Shown: positions 19,170-27,986 of the stretch, in pieces | Numbering within the stretch: the stretch's first letter is position 1 | How the letters are laid out: every line of letters begins with the position of its first letter | The notes under the pieces: model-generated | Seen by the model: the letters and a program-made list of their open reading frames with translations, nothing else | Database searches by the model: none | What the model was told of the DNA's origin: nothing | Source of the DNA: Sciscionella marina DSM 45152 | GTDB lineage: Bacteria; Actinomycetota; Actinomycetes; Mycobacteriales; Pseudonocardiaceae | Direction of reading: 5' to 3' | Assembly (NCBI RefSeq): GCF_000379465.1 | Contig: NZ_KB905394.1 | Coordinates: forward strand, 1-58,664 | Length of the DNA: 58,664 nucleotides | Position numbers and translations under genes: made by a program

Positions 19170-20948
19170 TCAGAGTCCGAGTTGACCGAGCCGGACGGTG
19201 ATGCGGGGATCGGTTGAAACGACAGGATTGTCAGCGTACACCCAGGGATCTCCCCCGAAGTGCTCCGCGAAGATCTTCTCGGCGGTACGGGTGGCGAGGG
19301 CCTGGGTGGTCAGGGTCGGGTTCGGGCCGCCGAGCGCGTTGGCCAGCGCGGAGGTGTCGGCGATGTACAGGCCCCGGACCGCGCGGGATTGCGCATCGGA
19401 GTCCAGCACGGAATCCCGTTCGGATCCGCCCATGCGCATCGAGGACTGAATGTGCAGCAGCAAGGGCGCCCAGTCGATCCGGTAGACCCGCTTCGCCCCG
19501 GCACCGCGGATCACCTCGGCGGCCCTGCGGGCGAGGAATTCCCGGTTCTCCAGGGTGCGCCGGGTGCGCTTGCGGCCCCACATCTGCACCTTCGGCACCG
19601 GGCCGTGTTCGTCCCCGAGCGGGAGCCCGGAGCGGACGACACGGTTCTCCGGTTGCACGTCGTCATCGGTGAGGACCACGACGGACAGCAGATTCTCCAG
19701 GCGCCCGCTCATGAGGTCCTTCAGCATCGGCCCGGTCAGGCGACCGGCGGGTCCGTCCCACGGGCCCACCGGACCGCGCCCGTTCGCATAGTGGCCGTGG
19801 ATACCGCTGTCCGAGAAGTTCATCGCGAAGGCGTGCAAAGCCGGTGGCACACCGACGTTCTCCAGTCCACCCTTCGACGGGAAATCGGCGCGCGCGGCCG
19901 AACCGACACCTTTCGGATTGCCGACCGGATCGTCGAACACCCCGACGACCCAGTCGAGAAAATGGTCCGTGACCCCGCGTCCGACCCAGTCGTTCGGATT
20001 CGGCAGCCCACTGTTGAGCCACAGCCGTGGGTTTTCCACACAGCCACCGGCCAGCACGACCACGCGGGCGTCCTCGCGGTGCTCGGTCTCGGTGGTGTTG
20101 TCCTTCCAGGTGACCCCGCTCGCGGTCAGCTTGCCATTCCTGGTTTCCGCGTGGATCCGGGTGACGTAGGCATCGGTGATCAGCGTGCTCGGTTTCCCGC
20201 CCCGCGCCCACGCATCCGCGGTCAGCGCCATCGGCACATACGAATTGTCGGTGGACCGTTTCGCGTACTGGTTGCGCGGCGCACCGACCGGGCGCATACA
20301 GCCTTGGAAACAGTAGCCGCAGAACGTGCATCCGGTGGCCCGCGGGTAGTGCAGCAGGTCGGTGTCCGCGCTGCGTCCCGCCGTTCCGTGTGGTTGCAGT
20401 ACCGCGTTCTGCTGCGGGCGATACGAGGCTTCACGGGTGGTTTTCGTGGTCTGCACCGGAAGGCCGAGGGATTCACAGCCCCGGAAAAACGTCTGCTCCT
20501 TGTGCCCCATGGCGGCCGTGGCGACCGGGGCGGTGGCCTCGACCCACTCCAGGTACGGCAGCAGTTCCCGGAATCCGAACGGAAAGCGGTGCTGGATGTC
20601 GTAGGCCGCGGCATCCGGCCCCGTGTAGTCGTCGAACACCCCCGGATACGGCCGGGGATAGTTCCCGTAGAAATGCTGTGTCGTCCCGCCGACTCCGGAA
20701 ACCTGCCACACGAACGAATTCTGCGGCAACTCCCGGAACCACGCAGGCCGGGTCCGGTCCGTCGGGCCCAGCCGGAGGAATCCGGTGAGCGGATTGTTCG
20801 CGTCGTTCTCGAAACTCGTCCACTCCGCGCGCGGGTCCGCATGTCTCGGCCCGGCTTCCAGCACCAGCACGTCGAGCCCTTTCGCGGCCAGTTCCTTGGC
20901 CACCACCGGGCCACCGGCCCCCGCCCCGACCACGATCACATCCCGCAT
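19170..20948 (-). CDS. GMC dehydrogenase with CxxCxxCxxxC motif, catalytic subunit
   Basis: A 592-residue glucose-methanol-choline family flavoprotein. VIVVGAGAGGPVVAKELAA is the N-terminal FAD motif. HIQSSMRMGG and NPTLTTQALA carry the C-terminal active-site His and Asn regions. Cys207, 210, 213 and 217 form CTFCGYCFQGC, close in position to the Fe-S cysteines of bacterial FAD glucose dehydrogenase and gluconate 2-dehydrogenase large subunits. It has no signal peptide. The start overlaps the stop of the preceding Tat-signal protein (TGATG). In the gluconate-dehydrogenase type, the small Tat subunit carries the large one across the membrane, so the same is inferred here. The substrate is unknown. 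Confidence 0.85.
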   Translation of the reverse strand: MRDVIVVGAGAGGPVVAKELAAKGLDVLVLEAGPRHADPRAEWTSFENDANNPLTGFLRLGPTDRTRPAWFRELPQNSFVWQVSGVGGTTQHFYGNYPRPYPGVFDDYTGPDAAAYDIQHRFPFGFRELLPYLEWVEATAPVATAAMGHKEQTFFRGCESLGLPVQTTKTTREASYRPQQNAVLQPHGTAGRSADTDLLHYPRATGCTFCGYCFQGCMRPVGAPRNQYAKRSTDNSYVPMALTADAWARGGKPSTLITDAYVTRIHAETRNGKLTASGVTWKDNTTETEHREDARVVVLAGGCVENPRLWLNSGLPNPNDWVGRGVTDHFLDWVVGVFDDPVGNPKGVGSAARADFPSKGGLENVGVPPALHAFAMNFSDSGIHGHYANGRGPVGPWDGPAGRLTGPMLKDLMSGRLENLLSVVVLTDDDVQPENRVVRSGLPLGDEHGPVPKVQMWGRKRTRRTLENREFLARRAAEVIRGAGAKRVYRIDWAPLLLHIQSSMRMGGSERDSVLDSDAQSRAVRGLYIADTSALANALGGPNPTLTTQALATRTAEKIFAEHFGGDPWVYADNPVVSTDPRITVRLGQLGL

Positions 20949-21826
20949 CAGCCGCGTACCTCCTGACGTCCCTGGTAATAGCCGAGGAATTCGTCCCAGC
21001 CCTCGACCGGGCCGTCCGGCTGGTATCCGGAAAGTGTCCAGCCGACCGGCCGCGCGATGAGCTTCCTGCGCACCGGATCGAACACGGCGAACTCGCTGTA
21101 CGAGCCGAACGCGGCGAACTCCAGCAGCGCCCCGCCGAGAAACTTCAGCAGCCCGGAAAGAGAGGCCTTCAACGGCTGCGGCAGGTGCACATCCAGCACC
21201 GCGACCAGATCCGGCAGCGGCGCCTCGATCACCGAGAAAACCGTGGCCTTCTCCGCGAAGGACAGCCGCGAGAACGGCGAACCGAGCGGTCCGGCGACCG
21301 CCGCCGGTTTCACCCCGGTCGCCACCAGATTCAGCAGCGCCGCCGCGACCACCGGAAGCGGAACCGTCGCATTGTTCTGCAACAGCTTCGCCAGTGCTTT
21401 GTCCAGGGTGGCGACCACGTTCGGCAGACCGTCCAGGATCGGCAGGTGCACGCCCGCATCCGACAGTGCCGTCACCAGCGCGGCGACCGCCGGGCGCAGC
21501 AACTCGTCCGGTAACGGCATGAACTTGTTCAGCGCGTCCAGCAGGAACCGCGGTGTTCCCGCCTCCACCGCCCCCGGCTCGCTCCGCCGGGTCCCCTGCG
21601 CGACCGAGTGCGCGTCCGGGCCGGGGCACACGAACACCGACAGTCCCGTCATGGTGTCCCGCGCGAGCTCGTCCAGCACCGGCCGCAGCAGCCCGACGAC
21701 ATCCTCGATCGGTTCGCGCGGCGCGGCCGCGGCGGGCGCAGCAAGCAGCCCACCGGCACCGGCCGCGCCGAACAACCCGATCCGGGTCAGAAATCCCCGC
21801 CTGTCCCAGGTCCGCGCCTCGTCCAT
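20948..21826 (-). CDS. Tat-signal small partner subunit of the GMC dehydrogenase
   Basis: A 292-residue protein with a clear twin-arginine signal (WDRRGFLTRIGLFGAAGAGG then an Ala-rich cut site near residue 35) and a mostly helical Leu/Ala-rich mature region ending in EGWDEFLGYYQGRQ. It is the first gene of the operon, and its TGA overlaps the ATG of the GMC dehydrogenase. The arrangement parallels small (gamma) subunits of gluconate 2-dehydrogenase, which provide the export signal for the complex. The length is somewhat greater than usual, and I cannot confirm homology by eye. ATG 21826 is chosen as the first start before the signal. Confidence 0.65.
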   Translation of the reverse strand: MDEARTWDRRGFLTRIGLFGAAGAGGLLAAPAAAAPREPIEDVVGLLRPVLDELARDTMTGLSVFVCPGPDAHSVAQGTRRSEPGAVEAGTPRFLLDALNKFMPLPDELLRPAVAALVTALSDAGVHLPILDGLPNVVATLDKALAKLLQNNATVPLPVVAAALLNLVATGVKPAAVAGPLGSPFSRLSFAEKATVFSVIEAPLPDLVAVLDVHLPQPLKASLSGLLKFLGGALLEFAAFGSYSEFAVFDPVRRKLIARPVGWTLSGYQPDGPVEGWDEFLGYYQGRQEVRG

Positions 21827-22230
21827 GGGCTCAGTATCCGATGCGGCCACTCCGGCGACTGTTCCAAGTTGAAACAGTCGCCGGAACCGTCCGAGACCAC
21901 CACGACGGCGCGGTCCGGGTAGTCCGGTTCGGGAACCCGGTCCAGACGGAACCTGCGCCCGCCCGCGAACCACGGCACCGGATCGACCATCCAGTTCGGT
22001 GAACCGGAGCCGTCGGCCACGCAGTGGTCCACCGAGGCGCGCGACGCGTCCGGATACGGCCAGCCCTCGATGATCCGGTCGGTAAGCGCGTTCTGCGCCC
22101 GCTGCCACGCTCGCGCCTGCTCCGATTCGTCCTCCAGCCAGCGATACGGATCGGGAAAACCGGCGCCGGGGAATTCTTCCCGCACATCGACCGTCCTGGC
22201 CGCCGGGTATTCCAGCTGTTCCTCGGGCAT
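21787..22230 (-). pseudogene. remnant of a prolyl oligopeptidase (S9A) N-terminus
   Basis: The frame encodes the beginning of a prolyl oligopeptidase: MPEEQLEYPAARTVDV, then DPYRWLEDESEQARAWQRAQN, which is the family's N-terminal signature, followed by about 70 residues of propeller start (WFAGGRRFRLDRVPEPDYP). Then similarity ends and the frame runs into the promoter of the Tat-signal subunit. Roughly 80 percent of a normal gene of about 700 codons, including the catalytic domain, is missing. A complete S9 peptidase of a different subfamily starts 200 bases away on the other strand. A deletion joined this stub to the dehydrogenase operon. Confidence 0.7.
21852..21884. promoter_or_regulatory. 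inverted repeat with TGTTyCA dyad before the GMC operon
   Basis: CCGGCGACTGTT and its exact complement AACAGTCGCCGG (12-bp arms) enclose CCAAGTTGA. The inner 17 bp (21860-21876), TGTTCCAAGTTGAAACA, match the site at 15836. It ends 26 bases before the first gene of the GMC operon. An operator overlapping the promoter is the simplest reading; an mRNA hairpin is also possible. Confidence 0.6.
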
Positions 22231-22427
22231 CGTTCGCCGTCCGTTCCACGCCATACCCGCACGGTAGGCAGCTGCCGCCGGTGGCGGCCATCGACGGTCG
22301 CCGGATACTTCACGCAGCCGGGGCGATTGTCGAACCCCGCGCGGCGGGTGGCCGACATCTGTCGGTGGCGCACGGCGGTCCGACCGGCGAAGGTGGACCC
22401 CGACCGCACCGTGCCGAGAGGGATCAC

Positions 22428-24413
22428 ATGAAAGCCGACCTGCGAGACACCATCGAATTCGCCGCGGTCGCCGAGCATTTGCGGCGGCTGCACGAGCCCG
22501 CGTTCGGGCGGCCCCATGCGCTGCGCGAGCCGGAAGTCTCCCGGGACGGGACGCGGGTCGCCGTGACCGGCCTGGTGTTCGATCGGCTCGCCGGTCATCC
22601 GCGCACCGGGATCTACACCGGGGACGGCGAACTCCGGCCGGTTTCCGCGGGCACCGGATCGGCCCGCTCGGCCAGGTTCGCCCCGGACGGGTCGGCGCTC
22701 GCCTTCCTCGCCGACCGCGTCACACCCGGCGAGTTCCAGCTTTATCTGTTGCGGGACGACGACTTCGGTGAAGCGGTCGCCGCGCCGAAGGTGCCCGGAA
22801 CGGTGGAGTACGCACACTGGTCCCCGGACGGGCGGCACATTCTGCTCGGGGTCGCCGGGCTCGGTGCCGACCTTTCCGGTGCTCAGGGTTCCGGGACGAC
22901 CACCACGGCCACCGATGCCCCCGCCACGGACTGGTTACCGGATGTGGACACCGGCGCGACGGAGGACGCCTGGCGCGGCCTGTGGCTGTACATCGTGGAA
23001 ACCGGTGCCGTGCGGCGGATCTCGCCGGACGGGCTGAACTGCTGGGAGGCGGGCTGGGCGGGACCGGCCGGGGTCCTCGCGATCGCCTCGGACGATCCGA
23101 GCGAGGATTCCTGGTACGGCGCCGCGCTGCACCACATCGACTCGGCCACCGGGACGAGCAGGGAGCTGTTGCGCAGCGAGGTGCAGCTCGGTCTTCCGGT
23201 GGGATCCCCGGACGGCCGCTACGCCGCGGTCGCCGAGGCGGTCTGCAGTGATCGCTGGATCCTCGCGGGTGAGCTCTCGGTCATCGAACTGGAAACCGGG
23301 GCGCGGCACCGCATCGACACGGCGGGTACCGATGTCACCCGGCTGCAGTGGATCGATGAGCGGCGGCTCGGTTTCCTCGGGCTGCGGCGGATGGACTCGG
23401 TCGCCGGGATCGTGGACGTGCCGAGCGAAGCGGTGACCGAGGTGTTCGCCACCGCGCAGGCGTGCGGGGGCAGCTGGTTCTATCCGGACGGCACGTTCAC
23501 TGCGGACGGCCGGGTCATCACGATCCGCGAATCCTATGCCCTGCCCCAGGAACTGATCAGCACCGATGGCGAAACCGATACGGTGCTCGGTTCGGTCGCC
23601 GGTCCGGGCACCGACTACCTGTCCTCGGTAGCCGGTACCGCCCGGCCGATCACTTGGCAGGCCGCCGATGGGCTGGAGATCGACGGCATGCTCTGCACCC
23701 CGCGGGGTGCGGGACCGCATCCACTGGTGGTGAACGTGCACGGCGGGCCCATCTGGGCGTTCCGCGACACCTGGTCCCTCAACTATCCGTGGGTACCGCT
23801 GCTCGTCGCGCACGGCTATGCGGTGCTCAACCCGAACCCGCGGGGCAGCGGCGGCCGCGGGCAGAAGTTCGCCGGACAGGTCGTCGGGGACATGGGCGGG
23901 GCGGATACCGGTGACTTCCTCGCGGGCATCGACTGGCTGGCCGGACAGGGTATCGCCGATCCGGACCGCGTCGGCCTGATCGGCGGAAGCTACGGCGGTT
24001 TCATGTCCGCCTGGCTCGTCACCCAGGACCAGCGGTTCGCCGCCGCGGTACCCATCGCCCCGGTCACCGACTGGTACAGCCAGTCCTTCACCAGCAACAT
24101 CAACGGCTGGGGCAACGCCTTCCTGCGCGCGGACCCGGAACAACCCGGATCGCCCGCGCACACCCGCAGTCCGGTGCTGCAGGCCAGCAAGGTCCGCACA
24201 CCTTGCCTGACCGTGGCCGGGGCCAGGGACCGGTGCACCCCGCCCGGCCAGGCGCTGGAGTTCCACCATGCGCTGCTCGACCGGGGCGTGGACTCGGCGC
24301 TGGTCGTGTACCCGGGCGAGGGCCACGGGGTGCGCGCCTATCCCGCGGTCACCGATCTGCTCACCCGGATCCTCGGTTGGTTCACCGAACACATGCCGCC
24401 GAACGGGTACTGA
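22428..24413 (+). CDS. S9 family (prolyl oligopeptidase-type) serine peptidase
   Basis: A 661-residue peptidase of the S9 family, acylaminoacyl-peptidase/dipeptidyl-peptidase type. The first 400 residues form a beta-propeller with recurrent VSRDGTRVA, WSPDGRHI and GSPDGRYA blades. The alpha/beta-hydrolase domain has GGSYGGFMSAW (nucleophile Ser), GARDRCTPP (Asp) and GEGHGVR (His). No signal peptide, so cytoplasmic. The ATG at 22428 follows GAGAGGGA; an open frame extends upstream without a start signal. It stands alone and probably degrades small peptides. Confidence 0.88.
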   Translation: MKADLRDTIEFAAVAEHLRRLHEPAFGRPHALREPEVSRDGTRVAVTGLVFDRLAGHPRTGIYTGDGELRPVSAGTGSARSARFAPDGSALAFLADRVTPGEFQLYLLRDDDFGEAVAAPKVPGTVEYAHWSPDGRHILLGVAGLGADLSGAQGSGTTTTATDAPATDWLPDVDTGATEDAWRGLWLYIVETGAVRRISPDGLNCWEAGWAGPAGVLAIASDDPSEDSWYGAALHHIDSATGTSRELLRSEVQLGLPVGSPDGRYAAVAEAVCSDRWILAGELSVIELETGARHRIDTAGTDVTRLQWIDERRLGFLGLRRMDSVAGIVDVPSEAVTEVFATAQACGGSWFYPDGTFTADGRVITIRESYALPQELISTDGETDTVLGSVAGPGTDYLSSVAGTARPITWQAADGLEIDGMLCTPRGAGPHPLVVNVHGGPIWAFRDTWSLNYPWVPLLVAHGYAVLNPNPRGSGGRGQKFAGQVVGDMGGADTGDFLAGIDWLAGQGIADPDRVGLIGGSYGGFMSAWLVTQDQRFAAAVPIAPVTDWYSQSFTSNINGWGNAFLRADPEQPGSPAHTRSPVLQASKVRTPCLTVAGARDRCTPPGQALEFHHALLDRGVDSALVVYPGEGHGVRAYPAVTDLLTRILGWFTEHMPPNGY

Positions 24414-24524
24414 TCAGCGCCCCCGGCGGGCGTGGCCAGTCCACGACGCGGACAGCGGCCGCGACCATCCGATGAGCATCCCGGTGGACTGACCTGGTTG
24501 GCGCCTCCCTGGTGAGCGGAGTAT

Positions 24525-24561
24525 TTTCGCAGAGTAGAAATTACTATCCGCTATGCAGAAT
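24525..24561 (+). promoter_or_regulatory. candidate IclR operators before malate synthase
   Basis: TTTC-N8-GAAA (24525-24540) and TATC-N9-GAAT (24545-24561) stand in tandem in an AT-rich patch just before the malate synthase start. Similar elements precede each transcription unit of the ureide block, so the IclR regulator at 32661 is the likely binder. Confidence 0.5.
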
Positions 24562-24572
24562 CACTAGGTGAG

Positions 24573-26162
24573 GTGTCGATCGTGTCCGATGTTCGTGTGC
24601 TGGGAGCCGAAGTCGAGGCAACCGAGGAGATCCGGAGCCCGGAGGCGCTGCGTTTCCTGGCAGAACTGCACGAGGCCTTCGCCGGGACCCGTGCAGAGCT
24701 GCTGGCGGCGCGGGCGCGGCGGCGGGCACAGGTCGCCGAAACCGGGCGGCTGGACTGGCTCGAGGAGACCAGGACGATCCGCGAGGGGCAGTGGCAGGTG
24801 GCGCCCGCCCCGCCCGCCCTGCACGACCGGCGGGTGGAGATCACCGGGCCGACGGACCGGAAGATGACGGTGAACGCGCTCAACTCTCAGGCCAAGGTGT
24901 GGCTCGCCGACCTGGAGGATTCGAACACTCCGCACTGGGCGAACGTGCTCGGCGGGCAGCGCAATCTCTACGACGCGGTGCGCGGGCAGATCACTTACGA
25001 CAGCCCGGAGGGCAAGCACTACGCGCTGCATGAGGGGCAGCAGCGTCCGGCCATCGTGGTGCGCCCGCGGGGCTGGCACCTCGACGAGCGCAATATCGAG
25101 ATCGGCGGGCGGCCCGCGATCGGCGCGCTGGTCGACTTCGGGCTCTACTTCTTCCACAACGCCGCCTATCTGCTCGAACACGGCAGCGGCCCGTACTTCT
25201 ACCTGCCGAAGATGGAAAGTCACCTGGAGGCGCGGCTCTGGGCCGAGGTGTTCGCGCACGCGGAGGCCGCGCTCGGGATCCCGCGCGGGAGCGTGCGGGC
25301 CACGGTGCTGATCGAGACGATCCCCGCGGCCTTCGAGATGGACGAGATCCTGTACGAACTGCGCGAGTACGCCTCGGGGCTGAACGCGGGCCGGTGGGAC
25401 TACCTGTTCAGCGTGATCAAGTACTTCCGGGACGCGGGCGAGCGGTTCGTGCTCCCGGACCGGGACGGGGTCACCATGACCGCACCGTTCATGCGCGCCT
25501 ACACCGAACTGCTGGTGCGTACCTGTCACCGGCGCGGCGCCTACGCGATCGGTGGAATGGCCGCCTTCATCCCGAACCGGCGCGATCCACAGGTCACCGA
25601 GCGGGCACTGGCCAAGGTGCACGAGGACAAGCGCAGGGAGGCCGCAGCCGGGTTCGACGGTTCCTGGGTCGCCCATCCCGATCTGGTGGCGATCTGCGCC
25701 GAGGAGTTCGGCGCGGTGCTCGGTGACCGGCCGAACCAGCTCGACCGGTTGCGCGAGGATGTCGAGGTCACGGCGGACGAACTGCTGGATGTCGCGGCGA
25801 CCCCGGGGCAGGCGACCGAGCGTGGCGTGCGTTCCGCGGTCGATGTCGGGGTGCGCTACATCGCGTCCTGGCTCGGCGGTAACGGCGCGGCCGCGATCCA
25901 CAACCTCATGGAGGACGCGGCGACCGCGGAGATCTCCCGTTCGCAGCTCTGGCAGTGGATCCACAACGGCACCAGGCTGGACACCGGTGCGGTGCTGACC
26001 GCGGAGCTGGTGCGCGAGATCCTGGCGGAGACCGGGGCGGAACTGGCCGGGGAGATCCCCGCGGACCGGCTGGAGACCGCGGTGGAGATCTTCGGCGAGG
26101 TAGCCCTTGCCGAGGAGTTCGCCGACTTCCTGACCTTGCCCGCCTACCAGCGGATCAGTTGA
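24573..26162 (+). CDS. aceB: malate synthase A
   Basis: A 529-residue malate synthase of the A type, condensing glyoxylate with acetyl-CoA. VVRPRGWHL holds the catalytic Arg, VLIETIPAAFEMDEI the Mg-binding Glu, and NLMEDAATAEISRSQLWQW the C-terminal catalytic Asp region. The start is GTG at 24573, with a second GTG at 24582 better spaced from AGGTGAGG; either may be used. It precedes the glyoxylate carboligase operon and drains glyoxylate made by allantoin breakdown into malate. A 17-bp tandem duplication covers its stop codon. Confidence 0.92.
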   Translation: MSIVSDVRVLGAEVEATEEIRSPEALRFLAELHEAFAGTRAELLAARARRRAQVAETGRLDWLEETRTIREGQWQVAPAPPALHDRRVEITGPTDRKMTVNALNSQAKVWLADLEDSNTPHWANVLGGQRNLYDAVRGQITYDSPEGKHYALHEGQQRPAIVVRPRGWHLDERNIEIGGRPAIGALVDFGLYFFHNAAYLLEHGSGPYFYLPKMESHLEARLWAEVFAHAEAALGIPRGSVRATVLIETIPAAFEMDEILYELREYASGLNAGRWDYLFSVIKYFRDAGERFVLPDRDGVTMTAPFMRAYTELLVRTCHRRGAYAIGGMAAFIPNRRDPQVTERALAKVHEDKRREAAAGFDGSWVAHPDLVAICAEEFGAVLGDRPNQLDRLREDVEVTADELLDVAATPGQATERGVRSAVDVGVRYIASWLGGNGAAAIHNLMEDAATAEISRSQLWQWIHNGTRLDTGAVLTAELVREILAETGAELAGEIPADRLETAVEIFGEVALAEEFADFLTLPAYQRIS

Positions 26163-26184
26163 CGGCGCGGATCAGTTGACGGCT
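26151..26184 (+). repeat. 17-bp tandem duplication over the malate synthase stop codon
   Basis: CGGATCAGTTGACGGC occurs at 26151 and again at 26168, a period of 17 bp with one difference in the last base. The first copy contains the TGA stop of aceB and the second repeats it in another frame. It looks like a slippage duplication. Confidence 0.8.
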
Positions 26185-26199
26185 CACTCGCACACGCCC

Positions 26200-26223
26200 T
26201 ATCGTTGTTTCGAATCACAGAAT
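26200..26223 (+). promoter_or_regulatory. candidate IclR operator before the hyi-glxR-gcl-allantoicase operon
   Basis: Two overlapping elements, TATC-N8-GAAT (26200-26215) and TTTC-N8-GAAT (26208-26223), lie 33 bases before the hydroxypyruvate isomerase start. They share TATCGTT with the sites at 32608 and 35567. Confidence 0.5.
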
Positions 26224-26255
26224 CTTGATTCCGCGATCCGAAAAAGGTGAGAACG

Positions 26256-27062
26256 ATGGGGATCAATCGTGACCGGTTCGCGGTGAACTGCTCGATCCTG
26301 TTCACCGAGCTGCCGCTGCTCGAACGGCCGGCCGCGGCGAAACAGGCGGGGTTCTCCGCGGTGGAGTTCTGGTGGCCGTTCCGCGAACCGGTCGCCGCCG
26401 AGGCCGAGGTGGACGCGTTCCTCGAGGCGCTGCGCGCGGCGGGGACCGAGCTGACCGGGCTGAACTTCTTCGCGGGGGACATGCCCGCCGGGGACCGGGG
26501 CGTGCTGTCGGTTCCCGGTCGCGGCGCGGAGTTCCTGGCGAACACCGAACAGGTCGCGCGGATCGGCGCGGCGACCGGCTGCCGGGTGTTCAACGCGTTG
26601 TACGGCAACCGCGTCGAGGGTGCGGATCCGGATGTACAGGACGATCTGGCGCTGGTGAATCTGCAAGCGGCAGCAAAGGCGGTCGAACCGATCGGCGGAA
26701 CCGTTGTGCTCGAACCGGTTTCCGGGGTCGACGCCTACCCGCTGCGCACCGCGGCGGACGCGGTCGCGGTGCTGGACCGCCTCGCCGAGGCGGGAATCGG
26801 GAACGCGCGACTGCTCGCCGATCTCTATCACCTCGCGGTCAACGGGGACGATGTGGAACAGGTGATCGCCGAGCATTCCGCGCGGATCGGCCATGTGCAG
26901 CTGGCCGACGCCCCGGGACGCCACCAGCCGGGCACCGGAGAGCTGGCGATCGAGAAACACCTGCGACTGCTCAGCGAAGCGGGATATCGGGGCCGGATCG
27001 GTTTGGAGTACTCGCCTTCCGGGCCGAGCGCCGATAGCTTCGGCTGGTTGCCCGAGCACTGA
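26256..27062 (+). CDS. hyi: hydroxypyruvate isomerase
   Basis: A 268-residue AP-endonuclease-type TIM-barrel isomerase that interconverts hydroxypyruvate and tartronate semialdehyde. Typical pieces are FAVNCSILFTELPLLERP at the N-terminus, GFSAVEFWWPF, VLEPVSGVD (metal-binding Glu region), LLADLYHL and GHVQLADAPGRHQPGTGEL. ATG 26256 follows AAGGTGAG; a GTG three codons earlier falls within that site. First gene of a four-gene operon with tartronate semialdehyde reductase, glyoxylate carboligase and allantoicase. Confidence 0.92.
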   Translation: MGINRDRFAVNCSILFTELPLLERPAAAKQAGFSAVEFWWPFREPVAAEAEVDAFLEALRAAGTELTGLNFFAGDMPAGDRGVLSVPGRGAEFLANTEQVARIGAATGCRVFNALYGNRVEGADPDVQDDLALVNLQAAAKAVEPIGGTVVLEPVSGVDAYPLRTAADAVAVLDRLAEAGIGNARLLADLYHLAVNGDDVEQVIAEHSARIGHVQLADAPGRHQPGTGELAIEKHLRLLSEAGYRGRIGLEYSPSGPSADSFGWLPEH

Positions 27063-27082
27063 CAGCGAGGAGATTCAGCGTT

Positions 27083-27970
27083 ATGACCACTGTGGGATTC
27101 ATCGGACTCGGCATCATGGGCGCGCCGATGGCCGCCAATCTGGTCGGGGCCGGGTACGAGGTACTGGGCTACAACCGCAGCGAGGCCGCGGTGCGCAGGC
27201 TCACCGAGCAGGGTGGGCGGGCCGCTGGTTCGGTCGCCGAGGCGGTGCGGGAGGCGGACATCGTGCTGACCATGCTGCCCGATTCCCCGGATGTGCAGGA
27301 TGTGGTGCAGGGCCCGGAAGGGGTGCTGGCCAACGCGAAGGACGGCACCCTGCTCATCGACTGCAGCACGATCCGCCCGGATATCAGCAGGGAACTGGCC
27401 GGGGCGGGCGCGCGCTCCGGAGTGCGGGTGGTGGACGCCCCGGTCAGCGGCGGCGAGCAGGGCGCGATCGACGGGGCGCTGTCGATCATGGTCGGCGGCG
27501 CGGAAGCGGATGTCGAGGCCGCGCGCCCGGTACTGGAAACGGTCGGCAAGACGGTGGTGCACGTCGGGCCCGCGGGCTCCGGGCAGACCGTCAAGGCGGC
27601 GAACCAGCTGATCGTGGCGGGCACCATCGAGCTCGTCGCGGAGTCCATCGTGTTCCTCGAGGCGCACGGCGTGGACACCGAGGCCGCGGTCAAGGTACTC
27701 GCGGGCGGGCTGGCCGGGAACGCGATCCTGGACCGCAAGGCGGCGGGCATGCTCAACCGCGAGTTCGCCCCGGGATTCCGCCTGGAACTGCACCACAAGG
27801 ACCTCGGAATCGCGCAGGCGGCCGCGCGGGACGCGGGTGTACCGCTTCCGCTCGGTTCCGTGGTCTCCCAACTGGTCGCCGCGCTCGTCGCGCGCGGCGA
27901 CGGCGGCCTCGACCACTCTGGGCTGCTCAAGCTCGCCGATGAACTGTCCGGGCGCCCCAGCGGCGCTTGA
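27083..27970 (+). CDS. glxR: tartronate semialdehyde reductase
   Basis: A 295-residue beta-hydroxyacid dehydrogenase that reduces 2-hydroxy-3-oxopropanoate to D-glycerate. It has [16 protein letters not shown] (NAD(P)-binding glycine motif), [11 protein letters not shown] (substrate loop), and [11 protein letters not shown] with the catalytic Lys. GAGGAGA precedes the ATG, 20 bases after hyi. Together with the next gene it forms the glycerate route for glyoxylate. Confidence 0.93.
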   Translation: MTTVGFIGLGIMGAPMAANLVGAGYEVLGYNRSEAAVRRLTEQGGRAAGSVAEAVREADIVLTMLPDSPDVQDVVQGPEGVLANAKDGTLLIDCSTIRPDISRELAGAGARSGVRVVDAPVSGGEQGAIDGALSIMVGGAEADVEAARPVLETVGKTVVHVGPAGSGQTVKAANQLIVAGTIELVAESIVFLEAHGVDTEAAVKVLAGGLAGNAILDRKAAGMLNREFAPGFRLELHHKDLGIAQAAARDAGVPLPLGSVVSQLVAALVARGDGGLDHSGLLKLADELSGRPSGA

Positions 27971-27986
27971 CCGAGGGAGCTATGCC

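Noticed and set aside
15836-21876. Sigma-54 (-24/-12) promoters for the Fis-type regulator
   Set aside because: No GG-N10-GC element was seen, the regulator lacks GAFTGA, and actinobacteria do not have sigma-54.
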